Below the pieces are notes generated by a model. That model searched no databases. It saw only the letters and a list, made by a program, of their open reading frames with translations, and was not told the DNA's origin. From the NCBI GenBank assembly GCA_032209605.1, contig JASFXZ010000033.1, positions 2,907,001 through 2,971,000 on the forward strand: a DNA stretch of 64,000 bases, in the 5' to 3' direction. A program made the position numbers and the translations under genes. Below, piece after piece: positions 12,601-23,040 of the stretch; position 1 is the first letter of the stretch, and each line of letters opens with the position of its first letter. The DNA is from Mactromeris polynyma (taxonomy: Eukaryota > Mollusca > Bivalvia > Venerida > Mactridae).

Positions 12601-12815
12601 AACAGGAAGTGGAAGATATTTGTGTAGGAGATGTTGTTTTAGTTAAAGATGTTGAAGTGATTCGAAACCAGTGGCCATTAGGAATCGTTGAAGAAGTTTT
12701 CCCCAGCATAGATGGTAAAGTGAGAAAACTGAGTGTACGCATGCGTCGCGAAATGAAAAATGTTGTACTAACAAGGCCAATTTCGGAGATCGTACTGTTG
12801 TTGTGCAATGAATAA
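6699..12815 (+). CDS. BEL/Pao Gag-Pol polyprotein
   Basis: This single 2038-residue frame makes the structural and enzymatic proteins of the retrotransposon. In order: a coiled-coil-rich N-terminus (about 1-260) with a charged Ala/Glu/Lys stretch; a proline-rich linker (PPDFAPPPPLPPDF, about 320-340); a Gag region of the DUF1759 type (YRYDENPEDYLMWK, about 365); a CCHC zinc knuckle (C627, C630, H635, C640); a Pao-type aspartic-protease region with D731 in IIDEQSN; reverse transcriptase with YVDD at 1168-1171; RNase H starting near VYCDAS (D1352); an H2C2 zinc-binding region (HELVKHQG to CVKC); and an integrase core with D1736, D1803 and E1853. A DUF5641-like tail (VGDVVLVKD) ends it. It is uninterrupted and all catalytic residues I looked for are present, so the element may be autonomous. 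Starting at 6699 leaves a 62-bp leader after the LTR. Confidence 0.96.
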   Translation: MMSRVKRLTEKAMEEYNSRVEKYYNKLKPLWNDLSNVTNYTDISDKDINFLRPLREDFFRKYERLHDIQSEFSEYLTRTCTEESNIENIGLQQKIASIKTSAGKFLENIDLAIREITLRSDNKSVISSADSGGTSRSSTSLRYRMLAEAEAAKARAAFAEKEALLKHQKAELEEQDAIRRAASDRRKADLQTELTLLRKREGAAMAIAKSETYENGSKTRNKSIISKLTVETSEEKVSKFLNTQIQDQPDHQLFDYVATQDIQTMEKIVTGDKDQETRLSQIKDTTPFVISSGFGQTVLDNEKSVGKQPHVINTHTYLVPPDFAPPPPLPPDFAAPPQSLMQGNVENFSKYLLKKELLLNRLYRYDENPEDYLMWKTSFKAVMNELNVTAFEELDLLIKWLGPASARQAISIRASCAGSAESARSRIWERLDERFGSPERVEGALKSRLQAFPKLGPKDYKLMYDLYDTVSEINFLKDNPKYADMLSYYDTSYGVTPIVNKLPHYMQERWTVKASTYKNQHNVPYPPFSFFIDFLNMQCKMKNDPSFVYDQAPAQMSKRAPGVKVHKSITEDSGPSGQVEQWTPNQVQSEFKCVLHKSNSHYLTACRNFKKKPFDERRKILKDNSLCFKCFSKEHMVKNCKRQIVCNECGKPHNTAMHISQQISGSNYADKSDGGEPLRPDREKWGSCVTARCTALCGDQYIGRSCSKTVLIDVYNADNESDVFRVYAIIDEQSNRTLGTTALFDRLCANSEFTGYTLSSCSGRTTRRGRLSKNIRIRSVNGETNMELPSVIECDEIPHESSEVPTPDVARSYRHLRHLASEIPELEDGCKVQLLIGRDVPEIHHVINQVTGDRGMPFAQQLCLGWVIVGEVCLGRTHLPDVSVRKTYVLPNGRPSRLQPCQNNLNVKEEKLFTSHATLLQQDYEGCNIFIRTHEDDKPGLSCEDREFLDVMDQKMTKDEEGYFTAPLPFKPDRTSLPCNRPQVWHRAQILDRSLKRDAVKREHFSNFMTKVLNTGAAEVAPALEQGCECWYLPLFGVYHPKKPGQIRGVFDASAVYQSQSLNKVLLSGPDMTNSLLGILLRFRKDKVAVTADVEQMFYRFRVCEDHRDYLRFFWYRDNDIDKELIEYRMKVHVFGNTSSPAVATYGLRRAVQHADTDIKQFVNRDFYVDDALTSKPEAIQTVELMKKTQSTLQEEGHMRLHKIASNSPVVMSSFPTQDLGNNSKSLELGSDEDCSLHRSLGVSWDILKDVLTFRISDDVKPYTRRGILSTVNSLYDPIGFVAPVVIKGKLLLRDLVSGNFDWDDELPSDRQREWEEWRKSLKSLDSIEIPRQYLPVSPENATWKELHVYCDASEKAIAASAYIIDRSLKGEDRSSFVMGKAKVAPTSGHTIPRLELCGAVLAVEITSTILEQIDINFDQVKYFSDSRVVLGYINNKTKRFYTYVSNRVEKIRNLSCPEQWNYVPTHLNPADCATRSVAAINMAQSQWLKGPIQMHLEEDNDFPLVNPELDQEIRVIVAATKVSCAEQSIRRSTLETKRFERFSSWAVIKSAIAFLQRRVNVGRGQSLSKRDEEIIDFSRQDRAESLILRSVQIEGYPEEYQCLDAGKSIPKKSSIAALNPFIDAKGVLRVGGRLERSEFTSYEKHPAIVPKKHHIATLLVRYYHELVKHQGRHLTEGALRSSGYWIVGAKRLISSVIHSCVKCRKLRGNHAQQIMSDLPRDRLEPAPPFTYVGVDAFGPWDVTARRTRGGTANSKRWGILFTCLTIRAIHIEVVEEMSASAFMNALRRFIAQHGNIKLFRSDRGTNFVGATKDLNVNVINVEDGCVNNLLKQKGVLWVFNPPHASHMGGVWERMIGVVRRILDSILSEASCKTLTHDVLTTVMAEVCAIVNARPIVPISTDSSEPEVLSPSSILTQKVDFCTPDFESMSLKDIYRAEWKRVQVLANRFWKRWKNEYLQSLQPRRKWQQEVEDICVGDVVLVKDVEVIRNQWPLGIVEEVFPSIDGKVRKLSVRMRREMKNVVLTRPISEIVLLLCNE

Positions 12816-13630
12816 GTTTTCAGATCTGAAGGAGATAAGTGATGATGACATTTGTCTGTTGAAACTATCAAGAGAATAAGGCGTAATTTCATGTTTGAAA
12901 TTCTGTTTTAGTGATTTATTAATATGTTTGCCTTGAATTTTTGTCGTTAAATTTATATCTAGTCAAGATAAAGTCAAGTTAATTCTTTAATATAGTTATT
13001 CACTTGCCATTTGTATAACTTTTACACTCAGATTTTGTGATTTGAATTAGAAAGTTACTTGAGATTCTACAAGTATAGTATGTAATGTATAGCTTGTCGG
13101 ACAACATACATGTTGAGTATTTATGAAGACTTGATATTTTTGTTGCTAAACATTAGAATATTGTTAGAGAAATTCATTGTTTCTTTGTTCGAAAATACTC
13201 ATTATTATTTTTAAGAATCGTAGAGACAGTTGAATGCTTAGTTTAATGGTTGAGGCATTTGTATCAAGATCTGTACATGTATTATTGTTTGTTTTGCTAT
13301 AATTTGGAAACCTTTAGATTTGTACTGATATATTTTGTATGACGTAACCTCAGAATTTGTTGCATATTGTAAGTCGTTTCGGTAAAGTATATGTCTTACT
13401 ATGTATTTGCCTTATTTGATGTCGTATTACATATTTGGGTGTACTTGAGATTTTGTCTTTTTCGGATGTTACTAAACTTGAACATCTATGACGAACTGGA
13501 ATTATTCCTTTACATGTCGCTACGTTCTGGAATTTTTGACTCTGGCTATCTTTTTTATTAATATTGTTCAGGTTATTCGTTCTAATTGTTTTAGAATATG
13601 TAGTGATATGTCACCATATCAGACGGGGAG
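12816..13630 (+). other. BEL/Pao 3' untranslated stretch with purine tract
   Basis: This 815-bp AT-rich stretch between the polyprotein stop and the 3' LTR has no env-like or other frame of substance. The last bases (GACGGGGAG) form the likely polypurine tract that primes plus-strand synthesis. Confidence 0.75.
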
Positions 13631-14139
13631 TGTGCTGTAAACGACTCCTTTAATGCAAGGGAGGTAACTCTGCCTACTGATTGTTAGTTTAGGATAATTT
13701 TTCTTCTTTTGGTTCATTGTTTTTCTTTTGGTTCTTTGTTTTTGCTCGTCATGCTTGTTCGCCGGAGGCTTTTTCTTGGCGCCTTTTCATTTTTTCAACT
13801 TGTTTCAGTCTTGTAGCCCCCCACGGTGTAAGTTTATGCCTTTCTATTGTTCATTTACTTCTAATTGTTCATTTCCCGTGGTTTACTGTATAAAATTTAG
13901 GCTTGTATTAAAAACTCTCTCGTCGAATCTATTTCGGGTCGAGATTCGTCCTAATACCCTTTCGTACCAATGTGTTTTGGCTCCTTGTAAATATGTAGAT
14001 GACTGTGACACTCAAAATTTGTTTTTCTTTGTATTTTTTCAGCTTCTTACCAAACTTATGATGTTCATCAAGTATCATGAATAAACGGTTAAACTTTACT
14101 GGTGTTCAGATGGTTCTTTATCCTGCAACAGTCAGTACA
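13631..14139 (+). repeat. 3' LTR of the BEL/Pao element
   Basis: It has the same length and nearly the same sequence as the 5' LTR. It is followed directly by the second CTTGT of the target duplication. Confidence 0.95.
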
Positions 14140-14290
14140 CTTGTACCTCTGTTCCTTATCATATGTACCCTTTAACCTCCTTAAGTGTTTTGTGGATTGT
14201 TGTTTTCCCGGAGATCTACGTGGGGAGGCACTGTCTCATGTATGTGGCGTTTCCTGTAGCTACGTATTCTCCCTCTTTAGTATATAGGGG
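14140..14290 (+). repeat. Repeat R1, copy 1, right part
   Basis: This is the continuation of the repeat interrupted by the retrotransposon. It shares GGGGAGGCACTGTCT and ATGTATGTGGCGTT with 14700-14750 and 20640-20670. Confidence 0.65.
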
Positions 14291-14431
14291 GACGTTGATT
14301 TGCTACTGAATTGTGTTGATTTAAATCTTGTCGCTTTTTGATTTACATATTACAATTATTTAAGGTGAACATTGGTTGTTGGTTTTATGGATTAGTTGCT
14401 GCCGACTTAATGGGAGTCTGTGTATATCTAT

Positions 14432-14785
14432 ATGTTGGAAATTAATGACCATTAGTGTGAAGTAAGCTAGCTATTAAATCGATTTAAACCTGCAGTAGTT
14501 TTACTGAAAGTACCAAGGCTGTAATTCGCTCTATGGTTATTTCTTTGTGTTTGAATGTATGTTATATTTCCTTTTCCCCTGTGCAATTATTTCACTTCAT
14601 ATAGTGTTCAGATTATTTTCTGCCCAGTTGCACAAAGCCATTTCTTAACGTATGTGCCTTTTAACCTTCTCAATTGCCTAAGGTTTTGTGGAATGTTGTT
14701 TCCCGGAGGTCTGTGTGGGGAGGCACTGTCTAATGTATGTGGCGTTCCATGTAGCAACTTGTTCTCTGCCTCATGAACAAAGTAT
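14432..14785 (+). repeat. Repeat R1, copy 2
   Basis: This second, uninterrupted copy in the same orientation shows what the first looked like before the BEL/Pao insertion. It contains the GGGGAGGCACTGTCTAATG block. It is followed by two TGACGTCA palindromes, near 14798 and 14869, in unannotated sequence. Confidence 0.65.
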
Positions 14786-15349
14786 TATTGATAGCATTAA
14801 TGACGTCATAAACATACAAGAAAGCCCGGGTATTATTATCCATGATTCAACTGTCGAAAAGCAAATGACGTGACGTCACAATTACTTTGCTGGGGTGGTC
14901 GCTGCTGATAGAATGTATTGACAATTTAAGAACTAATACAGCAATTATTGTATTTATAAGTTTTCAAAAACCGAAAACTTGTTTAAATAAATTCAATAAA
15001 AATAATTAGTTGGCTCTCATGATATGTTCTCTATTTTTAGACGAGCTTTTTACATAGTCTTTATATGTAGTTAAAATATATGCACGTATAAGTAAAATTG
15101 AATTCCAAACTATTTTGCAATTATATCATGTTAAAACAAATGAAAATGAGTAAAGAGAAATCATAACAAATTATATAATCAATAACGGTTTAAGCACTAA
15201 ACCGTGGAATACGCACATTTAACAATCAATCTAAACCGTCTGAACAATACGTAAAACATAGAGCTACTTAAGTACATGATAAAGATATAATCTCATCTGA
15301 AAACATCTAGTTATTAAGTGCTATCTCAAAGTTATCTGAGCAATAAGTT

Positions 15350-15690
15350 GCAAGCTATGACGTGTTACTCTCATCTGTGGTGTGTTGTTTCTGTCCATTT
15401 TTTGGAAAAGGGGCATTTCTGTGTGGACATGTAGTTCATGAATGGCATCTACTGCATCCCCGGTCTGAAATAAACATCTTATTGAATCCACTGCTTCAGA
15501 TTTTCCAAATTGTGTGCAAATTCATGTTTAATTATATTGGCATACGGACCTAGAACACTCACATCATAACCAGTTGTAGTGACTATCATCACTGGTTCGA
15601 CTAAAGAACGTTTTTTTGTGAAAACTAAAAGACCGTCTGTGAAATTTTGAGTCAGATGTTATTGTAAATAGATTTGTGAGCATATATCAT
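15350..15690 (-). pseudogene. Decayed DDE-type transposase fragment
   Basis: Minus-strand translation, shifting frame twice, gives SDSKFHRRSFSFHKK, then LVEPVMIVTTTGYDVSVLGPY, then GDAVDAIHELHVHTEMPLFQK. This is the order expected of a family of animal DDE transposases (DDE_Tnp_4-like) that carry a VTTTGY..VLGPY block and a DRGF..AVDAI..MPLF block. Stops and frame changes separate the pieces, so it is dead. The exact superfamily is not certain from sequence alone. Confidence 0.55.
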
Positions 15691-16009
15691 TCAATGCATC
15701 TTTGTTGATATCTATAAGATTTTACAAAATCTGAGTCATTTCTAATTGCTTATCAAAATTAATTCCAGAATAATTTCTCAGATATTACATCGGATCACTT
15801 CTTTTATTCTGTCCTGCTAAAGGTCCACTCGGAAACTTGTCTCTTTTAAAGAACAGTGAACTACTGATTTTTTACATAAATATAAACTTTTAATTTATAA
15901 TTGAAGAATTCATTTGGACAGGCAACACAAATAATTTTATATATAAATAAATCACTATTACTACAGTTATCATTGAAAGTTGATGATAAAGAAAAGATCA
16001 TCACTAAAA

Positions 16010-16125
16010 TGACATGGTTGTTCAGCGGTTAACATACTTTTTTGACAACCCAGAGACCTGCGTTTGATTCCCTGCTGTGGTTAAACCTTTTTGTACACTT
16101 AACTGGCATACCAATTGATCAACTC
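16010..16125 (+). repeat. tRNA-derived SINE fragment
   Basis: It contains an A-box-like TTGTTCAGCGG and a B-box-like CGTTTGATTCC about 40 bp later. These are spaced as in a tRNA-derived RNA polymerase III promoter. No tail or target duplication is clear. Confidence 0.5.
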
Positions 16126-16554
16126 GTTATGTATGTGAAATCCATTCTTTTCAAAAGACTGGCTTAATGTCTGTATAAAATAAGAATACACGCCATTGAT
16201 AACAGTTAAGCATTATGTGATACAGCCTCATGAAGGATCCATTTTACTAAGGGGAATACAGCAAAAGGGATCTACCACATAGAACTGTATACATATTATA
16301 AAGGATAACCACAAATGGAATCATTTTTTTGTTTATTTTAAAACTTTACAGCAACTGTCATTGGAAACACATTAGTACCATCTTAAAGCAGACATAGCAT
16401 TTATATTTCTTTTTTTCAAATATAACGACAATACCACCAACCTGAGTCGCGGGTTCTATTCTTCCCAGCTTGGCCATCGCCGAATTTTGAGTTTCTCAAC
16501 ACATGATTTTAACTAATAGAACATAGTGTACACCAACCAGTCTTTATCTGCGCT

Positions 16555-16675
16555 CTTAGGTAATCCTAGAACTGGCTCTTGTAAGCCTGCACCAGGTTAT
16601 CCCACTTCTTCTGAAGTTTTCCTGGGGGCATATGTGCTCTGGCGTTGTAGGCGCCACAAATAATAATCTAGCTGT
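16555..16675 (-). pseudogene. Myb/SANT- or MADF-like domain fragment
   Basis: The minus strand reads GAYNARAHMPPGKLQKKWDN followed by LVQAYKS, then a stop. The LQKKWDNLVQAYK block resembles the last helix of Myb/SANT-like or MADF domains common in transposon-linked proteins. It is flanked by stops on both sides, so it is a relic. Confidence 0.35.
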
Positions 16676-16714
16676 TATTCCAGTTTAAAAAAAATGAAAA
16701 AAGTATAGGTTCTT

Positions 16715-17090
16715 ATTATGCTATACTTCGGAGAAGAGGGGGCATATTGGTTTGCACATGTCGGTCGGTCGGTATGTCCGTCCGTCCGTAACCTTTTCGT
16801 TTCCGATCAACAACTCGAGAACCCCTTGACATATCATAATCAAACTCGTTCCACACATTCAGCGGTGGGGACTAGGCAGTCCGCAGCAGTAAAATTTGGA
16901 GATCGTTTCTTTACTTGCGTTTCCATTAGAGAGTCGACGGTAAAGTGTGCTACATTCCTAGGGGCGCCATTTGCAGTTTACCCCACCAACTCCCTCGATC
17001 AGATCAGTTCGCCATTTCATGGAAAGTGTGTTTATGGTCTCAATGCAATGTCGGTTTGGTTTGTTGGTATAGCATTTCAGGCACAGTAAC
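16715..17090 (+). repeat. Candidate dispersed repeat with (CGGT)n/(CCGT)n head
   Basis: It starts ATACTTCGGAGAAGAGGGGG, then has short CGGT and CCGT runs around 16763-16793. The remaining frame of about 123 codons has no domain I recognise. I associate this head with high-copy repeats in mollusc genomes, but that is from memory. Confidence 0.35.
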
Positions 17091-18004
17091 AGTCTGTTAT
17101 ACTTATCTGCGTAATTAAAATGTGAGTTAAAATCTGTTAAAAAAGCATAAATATCACAACGTTCACGATGTACGCCATTATCTAGAAGCCGCTACCCTAC
17201 CCCAGTCGTAAAGGTAAAGAGTCGCTGGCTTCCACGACAATATTCCAAATATATTTTAAAAAAGGTTCACATAAAAAAGTAGTAACATTCCTTTAAAAAC
17301 GTACATAATGAGAGCCACTCAGTACAGATTGAACAGCATTTGATCCAAACACCATGTTTTCAGTCCAAATATTTTCTGTGCCGCTTTTACGAAGGTATTT
17401 ACCAATACAGTCCAGAAAAGAATCAATACAAAGCACAATGTTTTTTTTAAAACAACAGGATGTTCCAGGATGATCTAGAATATTTTGAAAATTTATTTAA
17501 GCTGTATTAACAGTTTGGTAATCCGTAACTTGGTAGGGAATAGCGTGCAAAAAGCCACCAATTGCCTGATTTATATTTTCTTGCAAAACTTACGAATTGA
17601 TTGCACTTCAAGATAGTACAACTTAAGTATTGTTGCGCATCTATTGGTCTGCTTTGGAGATGTTGATGTATCTAGTCTAGTGTCCTTGCACAATAATAAT
17701 GTAGATAAAACATTGTCCGCAGGTGTATATTGTAAGCCACCTCTCGTCCGAAAACTCACTAATCGGAACGGTATAAAATACAACAACAATAGTGTAGCGA
17801 TGAGATATTTACTATTCACAGGTCTTATAAGACTTGCCTGTTTCAGATCTTACTGGCTATATTTCTACTACTTAGTTGTACGTTTCATAACATGCAAACA
17901 CAATAATATGTGATCATATAATCTGACGACAGACACAGCGACACGCCTACGGGTAGTTCGTATTAGATATTTCGGTTCGAAGAGTAAGTTGTGGAAAGTC
18001 GCGA
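17091..18004. other. Unannotated stretch
   Basis: No gene, array or transposon end could be supported here. Short open frames on both strands lack recognisable content. Confidence 0.4.
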
Positions 18005-18030
18005 AAACACATCTATTATTAGATGTGTTT
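18005..18030. repeat. Perfect 11-bp-arm hairpin
   Basis: AAACACATCTA and its exact complement are separated by TTAT. It is followed by a region with repeated ATGCTGGCAT/ATGCCAGCAT motifs (18170-18470). No terminator role is expected in an animal genome. Confidence 0.6.
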
Positions 18031-19018
18031 AAGTTGCGTTATCCTAAACAGGTTACCCGTATTGTAGTTTAACAGTGGAAGTATATACTAAATTTAGAGA
18101 CTCATTCTACTTGAAGAGGGTTTGAAGTTTCGACTAACGTAGGCCATGGCTGTGTCTACTGAATACTGAATGCTGGCGTTTTACTGTATCGTTTGCCTTT
18201 ATATAGGTTCCGTAATGCTGGCATTTATGCTGGGATGCTGGCAGCCAATCAGAACGAGTTTAGAAATGCCAGCATTAAATGCGTAATGCGGCTAAGTGTA
18301 ACATTTTAAGTTATAACAAATCATTTAACAAGATGTCCCTACTATGTGTGATTCCAACACAATGCCAATGTGATAAGGAGTCAATAGGATGTACAAGTAA
18401 GAACATTCATTTACAATTAATGAAGTAAAATGTTTAAACGTTGGCGCCAGCAAAACCCCAGCATTACGCGATATGGCCGAACAAATAGTTCTTGCTGCAT
18501 TTACATATACATATCATAATGTGCAATAATCATCAATAATATTCATATAACAACGAATAAGTAACGATAAAGAACAAATCACATGAAACAGATTGCAACA
18601 GTGACGACAAAAATACTTGACTTATACTCTTTAAATATGACAGAATTAATACGCTGTGAATAGCCGCGAATAAATGACTTGATTATTTTGAAGCGACGAT
18701 GAACTTCAGACGATGGTAACTAAAGTTCATCGCCATGATTAATTAATAGACACATGCAATGGATTAACAAATAAATACTTATTCTAATAGAAAACAAAGT
18801 TGAAGCAACTTTGATGAGGATGAAATCAAGGTAATTTGTAAACCTAACATGTTTCGGATGGTACGAATTTCGGATGCACAATCCATTACATTTCCCCTAA
18901 CTTAATTTATGAAACTTCTCCCGAAGTTTGTCAAATGACATAAACGTTAATTCCGTTAATAAATCAATTTAAATTCAACAATGGTAACAATTTCACTTAG
19001 TAATAAAAGTAACATGAA

Positions 19019-19668
19019 CACCAAAACACATACAATTATACATAGCACTACTATCATATTTTAAAAACAATACATTTCACTAAGTAATACATGTAATGTG
19101 AACACCAAAACACATACAATTATACATAGCACTACTATCATATTTTAAAAACAATACATTTCACTAAGTAATACATGTAATGTGAACACCAAAACACATA
19201 CAATTATACATAGCACTACTATCATATTTTAAAAACAATACATTTCACTAAGTAATACATGTAATGTGAACACCAAAACACATACAATTATACATAGCAC
19301 TACTATCATATTTTAAAAACAATACATTTCACTAAGTAATACATGTAATGTGAACACCAAAACACATACAATTATACATAGCACTACTATCATATTTCAA
19401 AAACAATACATTTCACTAAGTAATACATGTTATGTGAACACCAAAACACATACAATTATACATAGCACTACTATCATATTTTAAAAACAATACATTTCAC
19501 TAAGTAATACATGTAATGTGAACACCAAAACACATACAATTATACATAGCACTACTATCATATTTTAAAAACAATACATTTCACTAAGTAATACATGTAA
19601 TGTGAACACCAAAACACATACAATTATACATAGCACTACTATCATATTTCAAAAACAATACATTTCAC
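19019..19668 (+). repeat. 84-bp tandem array, about 7.7 units
   Basis: Unit starts (CCAAAACACATAC) recur exactly every 84 bp at 19021, 19105, 19189, 19273, 19357, 19441, 19525 and 19609. Units differ by only a base or two, so the array is young or homogenised. Confidence 0.97.
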
Positions 19669-19694
19669 AATCACAACTAACTGATTACTGAAAT

Positions 19695-20105
19695 GAGCAT
19701 ATAATTACTTATTGTAATACACTTTTCATACACTGGTAATTGTCCAATTCCGATAATTTACTGAAATACACTTGTATTGGAATGTAAATGGAATTACCAC
19801 TGTCATAGGAATGTCACACATAGTTCATCTGGAATGTCCGTCTGAATAAAACTAATTCACATTTAGTCAATACACTTAGTAACACTGAAATATATAATTA
19901 CATTATTGTAATACACTTTTCATACACTTGTAATTGTCCAATTCCGATAATTGACTGAAATACACTGGTATGGGAATGTGAATGGAATTACCACTGTCAT
20001 AGGAATGTCACACATAGTTCATCGGGAATGTCCGTCTGAATAAAATGAATTCACTTTGATTCAATACACTTAGTAACACTGAAATATATAATTACACCAT
20101 TTCAC
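19695..20105 (+). repeat. 194-bp tandem duplication
   Basis: Two units share ATTGTAATACACTTTTCATA, CCAATTCCGATAATT and GTCACACATAGTTCATC. The period is about 194 bp (19711 versus 19905). They are more diverged than the 84-bp array just upstream. Confidence 0.85.
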
Positions 20106-20559
20106 TAAAATAAGGCAGAGTCCAGCAAATATGTTTCCTGATACATAATTTAATAATTTCCAGTCAGCTGATTACTTTTATAAATTTTGGAGATAAAGGA
20201 TCATTATTCTGGAGATCTTTGTGGGGTTCTGTCGTTAATCTTGATGTTCAGTCTCAAGTCTCAGCTGTATGTGGATTATATCATGGAGCAGTTGGGTAGA
20301 TTCTGATGGTTTATACGCTGCTATAAGCCGTTGTTGTTTGTCCTGGGTATATTCAGATTTATTCGTAGCAACATTTTGAAGTTTGCTCTTAAGTCAGGTT
20401 TTGTGGCATGTTATTTATATGTTGACTTTGACATTTCAGTTGCTCTGTGAATGGTCTTGAGCCATGAATAATGTTAGTTTCTGAAAGTGCAGGTTGTGTG
20501 TTAACAACACCAGATTTTTCTTAAAAAAGAACAGACACAGTATCATAACTTCCTTGCGC

Positions 20560-20710
20560 CCCAGTTCCATTACGCATGTACCCTCGAGCCTCCACAAATG
20601 CCTTATGTTTATTGATTGTTGTTTTCCCGGATGTCTGAGTGGAGAGGCACTGTCTAATGTATGTGGCGTTCCCTGTAGCAACTTATTCTCTCTCTTCCAC
20701 CAATGCCAGA
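20560..20710 (+). repeat. Repeat R1, copy 3 (distal part only)
   Basis: It shares GAGGCACTGTCTAATGTATG and TGTAGCAACTT with 14700-14760. Only the right end of the repeat is present. Confidence 0.6.
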
Positions 20711-21205
20711 AAGCATTGCCTCTTCATGATCGAAATTATCAATAGCTGCAAGCGTGAACACTTTTGTATTGAAATGACAAGACAATGGTACAGATCCACG
20801 ACTTGTTTTACTATCACCTCACCATATATATGATGATAGTTTTGTTAGAAATTGTAGCTGATAGATGATACAAAGTGATTGAATGAAGCGAGCGGCTCCC
20901 TACTCTTACATCTTTCATTAATTAATTGAGCATTTTATTATTTGTTTTGAAGTTCTTTTTCGGCCACTGTAATCATTAACATAAATGATAAGATACAATG
21001 CTTTCAATCTGTTCGTTTTTCAATCATTTGCAATTTATCAGCCTGAGTCTCATCCTCGTCATACTCATCAAAACCATGATTATTGACAGCATCGCTATCA
21101 TCTGTATTTGCATCGCTAGTTGCTTCACATTAAACTTCAGTGGTGGTAAGTCCTTCGCCCTTTCTACTGTAATCGCGCACTGCAATACTTTCAACATTAT
21201 CACTA

Positions 21206-21241
21206 GGCTGGTGGTCCCCAGCGGGCAATGACCAAATATGG
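21206..21241 (+). promoter_or_regulatory. Promoter-like motif with CArG box, copy 1
   Basis: This 36-bp block agrees at 32 positions with the complement of 32495-32530 and ends in CCAAATATGG, a perfect CC(A/T)6GG CArG box as bound by SRF. A small possible coding exon begins 184 bp downstream. Confidence 0.45.
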
Positions 21242-21424
21242 AATATACTATACTAATACGCATGCGCGACGGAGGCTGCCGAGCGGAGACCACCGGAGAT
21301 TGACAAAGTCGCCAAATTATCAAAATATCCGCCATGTTGGATTTTGAAGCGATGGAAATCTGCTGCGATTTCTAGACTTCTAACAGTGTTTTAGAACGCT
21401 TATCGTCTGTACGAGACACCAAAA

Positions 21425-21455
21425 ATGGTTAAAAATGTTTGCATAAAGTGCAACA
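21425..21455 (+). CDS. Possible first coding exon of an unidentified gene
   Basis: An ATG opens MVKNVCIKCN and runs into a consensus donor (ACA|GTGAGT) at 21456. It lies downstream of the CArG-containing motif and a GC-rich CpG-bearing stretch (21268-21300). A Cys-x-x-Cys at the start could belong to a zinc-binding domain, but no later exon was found. This is a suggestion only. Confidence 0.25.
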
Positions 21456-21954
21456 GTGAGTATCATATCCTAACTTTGCTTATATTTTCTTTGAGGGCGC
21501 TGAAACCGACGTCCGATTTGAAGTTCAAAAGCGGCATATTTTGAAAAGAAATTCTGTCTATTCAGGCCTTCTTATTTGAAGTTTTATCGTTAAAATATAA
21601 TACCTATTTTGATTTATTGATTTGTAATGTGATCATATCGATAGGCAAATTAGAGGATGCATAGATCGACATTGGGCGTGATGATGAAGTTGACCTACTT
21701 TTGAACTCATGACCTACTTTTTAGATTTTCATTGTTGACAAATCAGACATCGTATTATTCCTTGTGACGTTTGATATTATACATGTACAATAATATGCTG
21801 GAACCAAATTGCCAGTATTTCTCTTACAAGCAGTACCTTCGGCATGGTACTCATCCATTTAAAATATCTATCGACCAATGTGACATGTCAGCATCTCCTT
21901 AAATTTGGTCAAATAAAATGGATAATATGAAATTATTAATTACATATGTGTACC

Positions 21955-22203
21955 ACCTCGATAGCCTAGCGGTTGTGCGTCCGCTTCTGGATCAGTAGGT
22001 CTCAGGTTTGATCCCTGTCTGCGTCAATTTATACCGAACACTAAATGCAAATGGTACCAGTATCTCCCTTGCTTGATGCTCAGCATAAAAAAGGAAAGCT
22101 GGCTTATCTCTTATGGCGATGGATAACATCAGGGATGAGGTGTTGATAGTGATTAATATAAGTTGCTAAAACTTGTTTCACTTAATCAACCTAAAATAAA
22201 TTA
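21955..22203 (+). repeat. tRNA-derived SINE
   Basis: It has an A box (TAGCCTAGCGG, 21962-21972) and a B box (AGGTTTGATCC, 22004-22014). The body ends AAAACTTGTTTCACTTAATC and an A-rich AAATAAATTAA tail. The same end is seen at 36590-36636, so the two share a 3' family end. Confidence 0.7.
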
Positions 22204-23040
22204 ATGATGCAGAGCATACAGAGCTCTGTAAGTATCTTAAAAGATTTTTATTGATAAACGCGCCGGTTTTTTCGTGAAAGGCTGTTGTTGAAAGTTTTAG
22301 TGGAGGCATTTTTTAAAGTTTTGAAACCTTGAGCTTTCAATTGCAGGACTTTCTTACCAATTTATAGCAATGTTTAACTGTATTTTGAAGTAAATACAAG
22401 AGTGAAAACAGTCATCAATTCACGTAATCATTTGATGAACTTAAAAGTGTGTCCCTCTCAGTTAGGTTGACCTAGATCCATTTCGTGTTTCGTACCCAAA
22501 ATATTTCGACCCTTGTTCAGCTATTGCATGAATGACCCTGGTGTTTCATACATTGCGCAGTACAGTCACAGTTTCTATTGCTAGTATATTACATGATTTT
22601 TAATCTTTAATTGGTCATCAGTAATCAATTGTTGTTTTAATTAAAACACACACTACAGTTTACTTAATAAGCTCAAACATTTGACTGCTAGCGCCGGATT
22701 TAAAGCTATAACCATGCATGGTTTGCCTAAATTTGTCTTCTATGCCGTAATCATAACCACACGGTCACCGTTAATTTTTTTAAGGATAGTACTGAAACTC
22801 CATATGGCAAAGCATGATGCTGCCACCATGCAGACTCTGAGCAGTGACGCAGTTCCTATCTGATACCGTTTTTTTGCCAAAATTAGACACCTCAGGGTCG
22901 CATTAGCACTGAAACTTAAGCAGGCACTGCCCATTGCTCAAATATGCAACTATCATCGCTCGATAAACAGCTGCCACTATGCAGACCCGGTGCAGTCCCT
23001 GTCTGATTATAACGTCTTCTTTGCCTAGTCCATGTGTGAA

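Larger units (their letters stand above)
6128..14139 (+). mobile_element. Full-length BEL/Pao LTR retrotransposon
   Basis: This 8012-bp element has 509-bp LTRs at both ends (6128-6636 and 13631-14139), starting TG and ending CA. The 5-bp target duplication CTTGT is at 6123-6127 and 14140-14144. I found one mismatch between the LTRs (an A/T difference in a T-rich stretch near 6223), which implies a recent insertion. Inside are one Gag-Pol frame, a purine-rich tract next to the 3' LTR (13622-13630) and no env frame. It sits in repeat R1: the flanks read continuously once the element is removed. Confidence 0.96.

Noticed and set aside
20950..21230. Acidic minus-strand reading (SDANTDDSDAVNN, DEYDEDETQAD)
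   Set aside because: It looks coding in composition, but a stop interrupts it and no start, exon border or homology could be shown.
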